From positions 1 to 23,762 of the forward strand of contig JAOPVN010000077.1 of NCBI GenBank assembly GCA_025966175.1: a stretch of DNA of 23,762 bases, given 5' to 3'. The translations under genes were made by a program, and so were the position numbers. Positions 14,457-21,801 of the stretch are shown here, piece by piece. The DNA is from Modestobacter sp. (GTDB lineage Bacteria > Actinomycetota > Actinomycetes > Mycobacteriales > Geodermatophilaceae). The notes under the pieces were generated by a model. The model was not told the origin of the DNA. It saw only the letters and a list, made by a program, of their open reading frames with translations, and made no database searches. Every line of letters starts with the position of its first letter. The stretch's first letter is position 1.

Positions 14457-15413
14457 CTAGGCGTGGGTCGCGGGACGGGGCGGGTGCTGGAGCAGCCGCT
14501 CACGGTCGATCTCGGGGTGGATCTCCGTCCGGACGGCCACGCCGTCGCGGGCGTACAGGGTTCCGGCCTGCTGCACTGCCGCGGCAGCCCAGCTCAGGCC
14601 CGAGCGCAGCGCGTCCGGTCCGCTGCCCCCGGCAGCGAGGAAGCCGGCGAGCAGCGCATCACCGGCGCCGACCGCGCTGACCACGTGGGCGGCGGGTGCC
14701 TCCCCGTGGACGGCGCCGCTCGCGTCGACGAGGACGGCCCCGTCGGGACCCAGGCTGGCCAGTACGGCCAGCGCCCCGCGCTCGCGCAGCAGCTGCGCCG
14801 CGTCCACGACGTCGCCCAGGGTGAGCAGGTCCCGCTCGACGACCTCGGCCAGCTCTTCCGCGTTGGGCTTGATCAGGTCCGGACGGTGGGGGAGGGCCTC
14901 GCACAGGGCGGATCCCGACGTGTCGATGGCGACCTTGAGGCCGCGGCGCCGGCCCTCCGCGGTCAGTGACGCGTACAGGTCGTCGCAGGCGGTGACCGGG
15001 AGGCTGCCGCAGCCGGCGACCCAGGTGGTGCCGGCGACGTCCCGGAACACCGCCTCGGCCAGCCGCGCGACCTCGGCCGCGCTGAGCGACGGGCCGGCCT
15101 CGTTGACCTTGGTGACCGTCCCGTCGGGCTCCACCAGGCTGACGTTGCTGCGGATGTCCCCGGCGATCGGCACGGCGAGGTGCGCCAGGCCGGCGGCCGT
15201 GAGCATCTCGGTGATCTGGGTGCCCCCCGGGCCACCCACGGGCAGCACCGCCAGGACGTCGTGGCCGTGGGCGTTGAGGGCGAGCGCGACGTTCACGCCC
15301 TTCCCGCTGGGTTCGCTGTGCGCCCGCTGGCTGCGGATCACCTGACCGCGGGGCAGGGCGTCGATGAAGATCGTCCGGTCCACGCTGGGATTCGGTGTCA
15401 CGGTGATGATCAC
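14457..15413 (-). CDS. PfkB-family sugar-phosphate kinase, 1-phosphofructokinase (FruK/LacC)-like
   Basis: Predicted ATP-dependent phosphorylation of a ketose monophosphate to the bisphosphate. The 318-aa product begins MIITVTPNPSVDRTIFID, the hallmark of the hexose-phosphate kinase branch of PfkB (fructose-1-phosphate, tagatose-6-phosphate). SGKGVNVALAL (36-46), IKPNAEELAE (181-190) and the catalytic VGAGDALLAGFLA (248-260, base Asp252) follow. The start ATG overlaps the deoR-type stop by 4 bp (ATGA). Sitting between the FGGY kinase and the transport genes, with a bisphosphate aldolase divergent, it most simply provides the second phosphorylation of the imported sugar. The exact isomer (fructose, tagatose or another ketohexose, or a shorter ketose) is not determinable here. 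Confidence 0.88.
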   Translation of the reverse strand: MIITVTPNPSVDRTIFIDALPRGQVIRSQRAHSEPSGKGVNVALALNAHGHDVLAVLPVGGPGGTQITEMLTAAGLAHLAVPIAGDIRSNVSLVEPDGTVTKVNEAGPSLSAAEVARLAEAVFRDVAGTTWVAGCGSLPVTACDDLYASLTAEGRRRGLKVAIDTSGSALCEALPHRPDLIKPNAEELAEVVERDLLTLGDVVDAAQLLRERGALAVLASLGPDGAVLVDASGAVHGEAPAAHVVSAVGAGDALLAGFLAAGGSGPDALRSGLSWAAAAVQQAGTLYARDGVAVRTEIHPEIDRERLLQHPPRPATHA

Positions 15414-16225
15414 GCGAGCTCCACTTCGAGGCCGGCCCGCCGGAGTGCTCGCAGCTGTGCGTCAGCAACGCCGGTGTCGGTGATGAGCAGGTCGATGTCG
15501 TCCAGGTCGGCGTGCTTGCACAGGCTGATGTTGCCGATCTTGCTGTGGTCGGCCAGGACGATCCGCCGGCGTGCACTGCCGACCATCAACCGCTTGATGG
15601 CGGCCTCGTCCGGGTCCGGTGTCGTCATCCCGCGCTCGACGGAGATGCCGTTGGCGCCGAGGAAGGCCACGTCGACGTTGATGTCCGCCAGCGCCCGGGC
15701 CGCCCAGTCGCCGACCTCGGCCACCGTCAGGGTGCGGATGCGACCGCCGAACGTGGACACGGTCAGACCGGGGTGCTTGAGCAGGGTCATCGCGATGGTG
15801 AGCGTGTTGGTGAAGACGGCGAGCTCCTGTCCGACGGGGAACATCTCGGCCAGCAGCGACGTCGTCGACCCGGCGTCGATGAGGACGGCCCCCTCGGTGG
15901 GCAGGTGGGCCAGCGCGGCCTGCGCGATCCGCCGCTTCTCCTCGGTGAAGTAGGTGCGCTCGGACACCGCGGGCTCGAACGACAGGTGGCCGACCGGGAG
16001 GGCACCCCCGTGGACGCGGCGCAGGAGCCCCTGCCGTTCGAGCAGGATCAGGTCCTTGCGGACGGTCTCGTTGGTGACGCCCAGCTCGGTCGCCATCTCA
16101 CCGACGTCGACCCGCCCCGCCGCGCGCAGGTGGGAGACGATCGCCTGCTGGCGCTGGTCGGCGAACGGCGTCCGACCCCCCTTGGCGGCCGGTCCGTCCA
16201 GGTTTCCGTTCATCTGTTCGGTCAT
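15410..16225 (-). CDS. DeoR/GlpR-family transcriptional regulator
   Basis: Predicted repressor of the sugar operon, sensing a sugar phosphate. The 271-aa product has the DeoR winged helix at about 24-80 (RQQAIVSHLRAAGRVDVGEMATELGVTNETVRKDLILLERQGLLRRVHGGALP). The DeoRC effector domain has DAGSTTSLLAEMF, VFTNTLTIAMTLL, FLGANGISVERGMTTPDPDEAAIKRLM and VLADHSKIG, which are the phosphate- and sugar-binding segments of the family. About 20 N-terminal residues before the helix-turn-helix are extra and polar. Its ATG overlaps the FGGY kinase stop (ATGA) and its stop overlaps the PfkB start, so it is made only with the operon it probably controls. The paired repeats at 17565-17599 are the likely binding site. 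Confidence 0.93.
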   Translation of the reverse strand: MTEQMNGNLDGPAAKGGRTPFADQRQQAIVSHLRAAGRVDVGEMATELGVTNETVRKDLILLERQGLLRRVHGGALPVGHLSFEPAVSERTYFTEEKRRIAQAALAHLPTEGAVLIDAGSTTSLLAEMFPVGQELAVFTNTLTIAMTLLKHPGLTVSTFGGRIRTLTVAEVGDWAARALADINVDVAFLGANGISVERGMTTPDPDEAAIKRLMVGSARRRIVLADHSKIGNISLCKHADLDDIDLLITDTGVADAQLRALRRAGLEVELA

Positions 16226-17538
16226 CGGGACCCCCTACCCGGGAGCTGGAGTTCGCGCGCGGGGACGGCCGGCGGAGTGGCGTAGAGGCCGGCGGCGACC
16301 CCGCCCATCAGCGCGGCACCACGGGTGCCCGCCTCACCCACCGGTGCGACCCGGAGTGCGCCGAAGGCCTGCCGCTTGGCGTCCAGCAGGCCCTCGCTGT
16401 GCGCCCAGCCGCCGGTCACGACCAGGGAACGGTGCGGCCCGACGACGGCGGTCATCGCCTCGTGGACGGCTGCGGCCTCGGCGGTGACCGCCTGCAGGGC
16501 GGTGCGCCAGGCGTGGGCGGGGCTTCGTCCATCGGTCGTGTCGCCGGCCGGCAGCGCCGCAGCCGCGGCGTCCAGGTCGGCGACGTCCTCGGTGCTCCGG
16601 CCCAGGTCGGCCAGCAGCCGCTGCAGGGCCAGGCCCCCCTGCGTCCCGCCCAACAGGCACCACTGCCCGGGGAGCACGTGCCAGCCGGTGGTGATCCCGG
16701 CCGCGGCGAGGTGCTCCACCGCGGCCTCGTCCAGCCCGACGGGGATGGTCCGCACCAGCGCTTCGGCCGTGCCGCAGGAGTCCAGCTCGTCGCCCGCACC
16801 GCAGGCACCTGCCCCGATGGCGGCGGCCTGGTGGTCGTGGCCGGCCACCGTCAGCACGGCTCCCCGCAGTCGTGGCGGGAAGACGCCGGTCGAGACGCGA
16901 CCCAGCGGGGTGCCGGCGGTCACCAGCTCGGGCATGAGCGATGCCCGTGCGCCCGACCAGTCGAGGGCCTCCGGCCACCACTGGCGGGCGTGGAGGCCGA
17001 GCCACCCGGTCCGTGAGGCCAGCGACTGCTCGGCGGCCTCCGCACCGCCGAGGGCACGCACGACCCACTCCGCGACGTTCAGGCGGCGCACTGCAGCGCC
17101 CAGCTCGGGGTGCCGGGAGAGCAGCCACCGGTGCTTGGTCAGGGACCACTGGCCACCGGCCGGCAGCCCCGTCGTCCGGGCGAAGGCCGCTGCGATGCCC
17201 GAGGTCTGCAGCTCGGCGATGTCCTGCCGGTCCCGGGTGTCGTGCCAGGCGACGACGGGGCCGACGGGTTCGCCCCGGCGGTCCAGCAGGACGCCGCTCT
17301 CTCCCATGCTGGTCACGCCCAGGGCCACCACCGGGCCGTCAGGTGCGTCGGCCAGCGCCTGGTCCAGCGCCGCGACGGCACAGGTGACCAGGTCGTCCGC
17401 GGCCACCTCCGTGCCGTCCGGCGTCGTGGACCAGGGCGTACGGGCCCTGCCCGCGCTGAGTTCGCGGCCGTCGGCGGTGAAGACCACGGCCTTCGCGGAG
17501 CTGGTGCCGACGTCCAGCCCGATCAGAAGTGGATCCAT
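16222..17538 (-). CDS. FGGY-family carbohydrate kinase
   Basis: Predicted ATP-dependent kinase for the imported sugar or polyol. The 438-aa product has the actin-like N-terminal phosphate loop LLIGLDVGTSSAKAVVF (4-20). ALGVTSMGESGVLLDRRGEPVGPVVAWHDTR (72-102) and GGQWSLTKHRWLLSRHPE (128-145) are substrate-domain segments. The catalytic-base region is VAGHDHQAAAIGAG (231-244, Asp235), followed by SCGTAEAL and the adenosine-site VVTGGWAHSEGLLDAKRQAFG. It is somewhat shorter than typical xylulokinases and glycerol kinases (about 480-500 aa). Family phylogeny would be needed to name the substrate. The ATG at 17538 has GGAGG about eight nucleotides upstream, and it is the first gene of the operon, about 36 nt from the proposed transcription start. 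Confidence 0.92.
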   Translation of the reverse strand: MDPLLIGLDVGTSSAKAVVFTADGRELSAGRARTPWSTTPDGTEVAADDLVTCAVAALDQALADAPDGPVVALGVTSMGESGVLLDRRGEPVGPVVAWHDTRDRQDIAELQTSGIAAAFARTTGLPAGGQWSLTKHRWLLSRHPELGAAVRRLNVAEWVVRALGGAEAAEQSLASRTGWLGLHARQWWPEALDWSGARASLMPELVTAGTPLGRVSTGVFPPRLRGAVLTVAGHDHQAAAIGAGACGAGDELDSCGTAEALVRTIPVGLDEAAVEHLAAAGITTGWHVLPGQWCLLGGTQGGLALQRLLADLGRSTEDVADLDAAAAALPAGDTTDGRSPAHAWRTALQAVTAEAAAVHEAMTAVVGPHRSLVVTGGWAHSEGLLDAKRQAFGALRVAPVGEAGTRGAALMGGVAAGLYATPPAVPARELQLPGRGSR

Positions 17539-17564
17539 GGCACCGCCCTCCGTTGGACGTTCAG

Positions 17565-17599
17565 TTGCGTTTCGCTGGGGATACTTGCGTTACGGTGGG
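17565..17599. promoter_or_regulatory. Paired direct-repeat operator candidate for the sugar locus
   Basis: TTGCGTTTCGCTGGG (17565-17579) and TTGCGTTACGGTGGG (17585-17599) match at 13 of 15 positions and start exactly 20 bp apart, placing them on the same helix face. One copy covers the proposed start of the minus-strand transcript. The other fills the spacer and touches the -10 box of that promoter. The divergent operon encodes a DeoR-family protein, and DeoR-type regulators bind repeated sites, so this is the likely target. Confidence 0.65.
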
Positions 17600-17609
17600 A
17601 CTGTGTCAA
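17581..17609 (-). promoter_or_regulatory. Minus-strand promoter of the sugar operon
   Basis: On the minus strand a perfect -35 TTGACA (plus-strand 17604-17609) is followed after 17 bp by AAGTAT (17581-17586) as a weak -10 box. Transcription would begin near 17574, leaving a leader of about 36 nt before the FGGY kinase ATG. The operator-like repeats overlap both the spacer and the start, as expected for repression. Confidence 0.55.
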
Positions 17610-17646
17610 GGGTCACTGGGCTGCGATCTGGAAGGAGGTCGCCCGG

Positions 17647-17778
17647 GTGCGCAGTCGCCTCGGGGACCCCGCGCGCCGAGCCCTGGACGTCCACCCGTTG
17701 CTGCCGTTTCCGGCCCCGATCCCGGAGGATCCCGATGCCCCTCGTCACCACCCAGGAGATCGTCGAAGCCGCCCGTGA
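17647..17778 (+). CDS. Possible 43-codon leader ORF overlapping the aldolase start
   Basis: A GTG at 17647 is preceded by GAAGGAGGT (17631-17639), a full complement of the 16S rRNA 3' end and stronger than the site in front of the aldolase. The frame (VRSRLGDPARRALDVHPLLP...) stays open for 43 codons and stops at 17776-17778. That is 44 bp inside the aldolase gene, in a different frame. The peptide is Pro/Arg-rich and resembles no family I know. It may be a translated leader that tunes aldolase expression, or a chance site in GC-rich DNA. Confidence 0.35.
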   Translation: MRSRLGDPARRALDVHPLLPFPAPIPEDPDAPRHHPGDRRSRP

Positions 17779-18604
17779 ACGAGGAGTGGGCGTCGGCGCG
17801 TTCAACGTCATCACCCTCGAGCACGCGGCGGCCATCGTCGACGGCGCGGAGAGAGCGGGAGCGGCCGTCGTCCTGCAGGTGAGCGAGAACGCGGTGCGCT
17901 ATCACGGCGGACGGCTCAGTCCGATTGCGGCCGGAACAGCGTCACTGGCGGCGTCGGCAACGGTGCCGGTCTCACTCCACCTGGACCACGTCGAGGACGA
18001 GGAGCTGATGCGTCAGGCTCCGGAGAACGGATTCAGTTCGGTCATGTTCGACGCCTCGAAGAGGGACTTCGAGGACAACGTGCGGGCCACCCGCGCGGCC
18101 GCCGACTGGGCCCATGAGCAGGGCATCTACCTGGAGGCGGAGCTCGGCGAGGTCGGCGGCAAGAACGGCGCGCACGCGCCCGGAGTGCGCACTGACCCCG
18201 CCGAGGCGAGTCGTTACGTGACGAGCACCGGCGTCGATTCCCTGGCCGTGGCGGTGGGGTCCTCCCATGCGATGACCACCCGTACGGCGCACCTGGACCA
18301 CGCCTTGATCCGGCGCCTGCGCGACGCCGTTCCGGTGCCGTTGGTACTGCACGGATCGTCCGGTGTGAGTGATGCGGACCTGCGCAGTGCGGTGGACGCC
18401 GGAATGGTCAAGGTGAACATCGGGACGATCCTGAACGTGGCCTTCACGAATGCCGTCCGTGAGGCGCTCGGCGACGAGCTGCTCGTCGATCCGCGCCGCT
18501 ATCTCGCGCCCGCGCGGGCCAGCATGTCCACCGTGGTCGAGCACCTGCTCACGGTCCTGCGGCTGGAGCAGCGGGCCGACCGGCCCGAGGTGGCAGTGGA
18601 CTGA
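17735..18604 (+). CDS. Class II ketose-bisphosphate aldolase (Fba/GatY/IolJ family)
   Basis: Predicted zinc-dependent cleavage of a ketose bisphosphate into dihydroxyacetone phosphate and an aldehyde. The 289-aa product has VGVGAFNVITLEHAAAIVDGAE (18-39). SLHLDHVED (80-88) carries catalytic Asp84 and zinc ligand His85, and AELGEVGGKNGAH (135-147) is the family acidic segment. AVGSSHAM carries His178, LHGSSGV carries His206, and VKVNIGTILNVAF (225-237) is the phosphate site. Length fits the GatY/KbaY/IolJ group (about 280-290 aa) rather than the longer FbaA of central glycolysis (about 340-360 aa). The ATG at 17735 has GGAGG at 17724-17728, with a 6-nt spacer. It diverges from the FGGY-deoR-pfkB operon across the shared control region. 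Confidence 0.93.
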   Translation: MPLVTTQEIVEAARERGVGVGAFNVITLEHAAAIVDGAERAGAAVVLQVSENAVRYHGGRLSPIAAGTASLAASATVPVSLHLDHVEDEELMRQAPENGFSSVMFDASKRDFEDNVRATRAAADWAHEQGIYLEAELGEVGGKNGAHAPGVRTDPAEASRYVTSTGVDSLAVAVGSSHAMTTRTAHLDHALIRRLRDAVPVPLVLHGSSGVSDADLRSAVDAGMVKVNIGTILNVAFTNAVREALGDELLVDPRRYLAPARASMSTVVEHLLTVLRLEQRADRPEVAVD

Positions 18605-18622
18605 GTTCGCAGCCCCAGCCGG

Positions 18623-18665
18623 CCCCGGGGGCTCGGCCGCCCCGGGGGCTCGGCCACCCCGGGGC
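18623..18665. terminator. Convergent terminator made of 17-bp tandem repeats with palindromic cores
   Basis: The unit CCCCGGGGGCTCGGCC plus G or A occurs at 18623-18639 and 18640-18656, and a third partial unit, CCCCGGGGC, follows. Each unit carries the palindrome CCCCGGGG, so several alternative stems can form in either transcript. It fills the 70-bp gap between the aldolase stop (plus strand) and the aldehyde dehydrogenase stop (minus strand), suiting a bidirectional terminator. No U-run is present. Confidence 0.6.
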
Positions 18666-18674
18666 GGCGCGGTC

Positions 18675-20150
18675 TCAGGGGGCGATGCCGACGTACTGGG
18701 TCTCGAGGTACTCCTCGATGCCCTCGCTGCCGCCCTCACGCCCGAAACCGCTGGCCTTCATGCCGCCGAAGGGCGCCGCGGGGTTGGAGATGACGCCCTG
18801 GTTGAGCCCGATCATCCCGGCCTCGAGCGCCTCGCAGACCCGCAGCGCGCGGCTGACGTCCCGGGTGAACACATAGGCGGCCAGGCCGTACTCGGTGGCG
18901 TTCGCCGCCGCGACGCCCTCCTGCTCGGTGCCGAACGTGGCGATCGGGGCCACCGGACCGAACACCTCCTCCCGCAGGATCCGTGCTCCGGGGGGCACGT
19001 TGGCCAGCACCGTCGGGGCGTAGAAGTGCCCCGGGCCGTCGATCGCCCGGCCCCCGGTGGTCACCGTGGCTCCCTGGTCGACGGCGTCGGCGACCAGCTC
19101 GGCCACCTTGCTGCGGCCGGCCTCGTCGACGAGCGGGCCGATCTCCACGCCGTCCTCGGTGCCCGGCCCGACGGTCATCGCCGCGAGCCGCTCGGTGAGC
19201 CGGCGGGTGAACTCCTCGGCCACCCCCGCTTGCACGTGGAAGCGGTTGGCTGCGGTGCAGGCCTGCCCGACGTTGCGCATCTTGGCCGCGACGGCGCCGT
19301 CCACGGCGGCGTCCAGGTCGGCGTCGTCGAACACCAGGAAGGGTGCGTTCCCACCCAGTTCCATGGAGGTCCGCAGCAGCTGCTGGGCGGACTGCTCGAC
19401 CAGGCGCTGCCCCACGGCGGTGGAACCGGTAAAGGAGAGCTTGCGCAGTCGCGGGTCGCGGATCAGGGGTTCCATGACCGCCCCGGTGGTGGACGTGGTC
19501 ACGACGTTGAGGACGCCGTCGGGCAGCCCGGCCTCGATCAGGACCTGGGCCAGCGCCAGCATGCTCAGCGGTGTCTGGCTGGCCGGCTTGACGACCATCG
19601 TGCAGCCGGCCGCGACCGCCGGGCCGATCTTCCGGGTGCCCATCGCCAGCGGGAAGTTCCAGGGCGTGATGAACAGGCACGGACCGACCGGTCGCTTGGT
19701 GGTCAGCAGCCGCGTCCCGCCGTCCGGTGAGGTCGCGAACCGGCCACCGATCCGGACCGCCTCCTCGGAGAACCAGCGGAAGAACTCGGCGGCATACCGG
19801 ATCTCGGCCCGCGACTCGGCCAGTGACTTGCCCATCTCCAGCGTCATCACCAAGGCCAGGTCGTCGACCCGGGCGAGGAGGGCCTCGAAGGCGCGGCGCA
19901 GGATTTCCCCCCGCTCACGGGGCGGGGTGGCGGCCCAGCCGGGCTGGGCCGCCACCGCAGCGGCGAGCGCTGCGTCCCCGTCCTCGACGGTCGCGTCGGC
20001 GACGTGCACCAGGGTCCGGCCCGTCGCGGGATCCTCGACGGCGAGCGTGCGGCCGCTGCTGGAGTCCCGCCACGCACCGCCGATCAGCAGCTGGGTGGGG
20101 ACGGAGTCCAGCACCTCGCTCGGGCGGGTGCTGGCGTGCAGTGTGCTCAT
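18675..20150 (-). CDS. gabD: NAD(P)-dependent aldehyde dehydrogenase, succinate-semialdehyde dehydrogenase (GabD)-like
   Basis: Oxidises an aldehyde to the acid; the closest match in pattern is succinate-semialdehyde dehydrogenase feeding succinate to the TCA cycle. The 491-aa product is normal length. It shows LLIGGAWRDSSSGRTLAVEDPATG (21-44), the oxyanion Asn165 in ITPWNFPLAMGTRKIGPA, Lys188 in VVKPASQTPLSMLAL, SFTGSTAVGQRL, catalytic base Glu264 in MELGGNAPF and nucleophile Cys298 in GQACTAANRF. PFGGMKASGFGREGGSEGIEEYLETQYVG closes the protein in GabD style. The ATG at 20150 follows AGGA; a start at 20192 would add 14 residues without family support. It is downstream of the NCS1 transporter with a strong hairpin between, so it may have its own promoter. 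Substrate naming is by resemblance only. Confidence 0.85.
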   Translation of the reverse strand: MSTLHASTRPSEVLDSVPTQLLIGGAWRDSSSGRTLAVEDPATGRTLVHVADATVEDGDAALAAAVAAQPGWAATPPRERGEILRRAFEALLARVDDLALVMTLEMGKSLAESRAEIRYAAEFFRWFSEEAVRIGGRFATSPDGGTRLLTTKRPVGPCLFITPWNFPLAMGTRKIGPAVAAGCTMVVKPASQTPLSMLALAQVLIEAGLPDGVLNVVTTSTTGAVMEPLIRDPRLRKLSFTGSTAVGQRLVEQSAQQLLRTSMELGGNAPFLVFDDADLDAAVDGAVAAKMRNVGQACTAANRFHVQAGVAEEFTRRLTERLAAMTVGPGTEDGVEIGPLVDEAGRSKVAELVADAVDQGATVTTGGRAIDGPGHFYAPTVLANVPPGARILREEVFGPVAPIATFGTEQEGVAAANATEYGLAAYVFTRDVSRALRVCEALEAGMIGLNQGVISNPAAPFGGMKASGFGREGGSEGIEEYLETQYVGIAP

Positions 20151-20172
20151 GGCTGTCCTGTCGATCGTGCGG

Positions 20173-20215
20173 GTCGGGCCGGCCGGCGGCACGGGGCTGC
20201 ACCGGCCGGCCCGAC
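20173..20215 (-). terminator. Perfect 14-bp inverted repeat after the NCS1 transporter gene
   Basis: GTCGGGCCGGCCGG (20173-20186) and CCGGCCGGCCCGAC (20202-20215) are perfect complements around a 15-nt loop. The hairpin lies 53 nt past the NCS1 stop codon and 23 nt before the aldehyde dehydrogenase ATG. It should end or attenuate read-through from the transporter gene. A protein-binding role is possible because it sits so close to the next start. Confidence 0.65.
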
Positions 20216-20268
20216 GTCGGTGCCGGGAATGCGCCGGGAGGCTGCCCGGCGCCGTGGAGCGGGCTCGC

Positions 20269-21693
20269 TCAGGTGGTGACCCGGGTCGGGTCGGCAGCGA
20301 CCTCGGCCGGGAACCCCTGGTCGGCCCGCTCCCGGCTGAGCAGCCAGTAGAGGACGCCGGAGACCAGGAGCCCGACGACGAAGGAGAAGTCCGCGCCGCC
20401 CAGGGCCTTGGTCACCGGGCCGTGGAAGAAGCTCAGCGAGAAGAACGGCACCATCGCCACGAACCCGGCGAAGTAGGCGGTCAGGCCGCGGGCCGACCAC
20501 TGCCCGTAGGCGCCCCGCGGGTCGACGATGTCGGTGACGCTGTAGCGCCCCCGCCGGACCAGGTAGAAGTCGACCAGGTTGACGGCGGTCCACGGGACGA
20601 GCAGGTAGACCATCACGCCGAGGAAGGTGTTGAAGGCGTTGAGGTAGTTGGCGGGGATCGCCAGGCTGACCACGATGGTGGCGACACCCACGATCAACAG
20701 GCCGATGATCCGGGTGCGCACGCCGGGCCGCACGTGCCGGATCCCGTCGGCGATGGTCGCCCCGGTGAGCATCGCCCCGTAGGCGTTGACCCCGGAGGTC
20801 CCGATCATCGGCGGCACGCTGGCCAGCACGGCGATGATCCCGAAGCCGGGGAAGACCAGGTTTCCCACCTCGTGCATGGCGATGATCGGGTCGGACGCGG
20901 CGACGTAGGTGGCGAACAGGGAGCCCAGGCACGCCAGCCAGCCGGCGCCGGCCAGGCCGCCGATGAACGTCCAGCCGATCAGCTTCTTGACCGGGGCGTC
21001 CTCGGGCAGGTAGCGGCTGTAGTCCGAGACGTAGATGGCATAGCTGATCTGGTAGCCGCCGGCGGCGGCGAACTGCACCAGGAAGGGCGTGAACGCCCAG
21101 CCGGTGGCCAGCGGCGGGGCGCCCGCGGCCGGGTACTTCACGATCACGACGACGGTCAGGATGGCGAAGACGATCAGGATGATGAAGCTCGACCACCGCT
21201 GGAACACGTGCAGCAGGTCATGCCCGACGATCGCGATCCCGACGGCGAGCAACCCGAAGAAGACGTACCAGATCTTCCCGCCCGGGATGACGGTGTTGAT
21301 CGCCTCGGTGGAGAGGATGAAGTAGAAGACGTTGTAGCCGACGTAGATGAAGACCGCGACGGCCATCGGGAACATGGCGCCCCGGGCCCCGAACTGGGCC
21401 CGCGACTGGATCATCTGCGGCAGGCCCAGGCGCGGCCCCTGGTTGGCGTGCAGCGCCATGAACAGGGTGCCGAAGGCCATCCCGGTGACCACGCCGATGA
21501 TGGACCAGATCAGTCCCAGTCCCATGCTCGGGCCGATGAAGCCGATCAGCATGGACGGCAGGACGAACCCGCCGGTGAACCAGAACGGGCCCTGGTGCCA
21601 GACGACACCGTGTCTCTCGGCTGGGGGGACGTAGTCGATCGAGCGGGTCTCCAGGCCTCGGATGCCGGCCTGCGGACGGGCGTCATTGCCCAT
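20269..21693 (-). CDS. NCS1-family (purine-cytosine permease-like) transporter
   Basis: Integral membrane importer for a nucleobase-like or related nitrogen compound. The 474-aa product has the family N-terminus GLETRSIDYVPPAERHG before the first membrane segment, then about twelve hydrophobic segments. Recognisable are FWFTGGFVLPSMLIGFIGPSMGLGL, the loop NQGPRLGLPQMIQSRAQFGARGAMFP, the segment FAAAGGYQISYAIYVSDYSRYLP, and VPWTAVNLVDFYLVRRGRY in the cytosine-permease style. NCS1 substrates include cytosine, uracil, allantoin, hydantoins, thiamine and nicotinamide derivatives, so the ligand cannot be named. The ATG at 21693 has AGGAG eight nucleotides upstream. It lies 108 bp after the amidohydrolase gene, a gap in which I see nothing else. 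Confidence 0.9.
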   Translation of the reverse strand: MGNDARPQAGIRGLETRSIDYVPPAERHGVVWHQGPFWFTGGFVLPSMLIGFIGPSMGLGLIWSIIGVVTGMAFGTLFMALHANQGPRLGLPQMIQSRAQFGARGAMFPMAVAVFIYVGYNVFYFILSTEAINTVIPGGKIWYVFFGLLAVGIAIVGHDLLHVFQRWSSFIILIVFAILTVVVIVKYPAAGAPPLATGWAFTPFLVQFAAAGGYQISYAIYVSDYSRYLPEDAPVKKLIGWTFIGGLAGAGWLACLGSLFATYVAASDPIIAMHEVGNLVFPGFGIIAVLASVPPMIGTSGVNAYGAMLTGATIADGIRHVRPGVRTRIIGLLIVGVATIVVSLAIPANYLNAFNTFLGVMVYLLVPWTAVNLVDFYLVRRGRYSVTDIVDPRGAYGQWSARGLTAYFAGFVAMVPFFSLSFFHGPVTKALGGADFSFVVGLLVSGVLYWLLSRERADQGFPAEVAADPTRVTT

Positions 21694-21801
21694 GGTGTCA
21701 CTCCTGTGTGATGGGTCGTGCGACGCGATCGCCGCGTCAGGCGCAGTGCGGTGTGGAGCCGTGGTGCGGCTGTGCGGAAAGGCGGATCGCCCCGGGTGGC
21801 C

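Noticed and set aside
11773..14460. 895-codon open frame on the plus strand
   Set aside because: It is antisense to the ATPase and binding-protein genes, with compositionally biased translation and no family features.
19057..21711. 884-codon open frame on the plus strand
   Set aside because: It is a shadow of the aldehyde dehydrogenase and NCS1 genes on the other strand, and crosses their intergenic hairpin.
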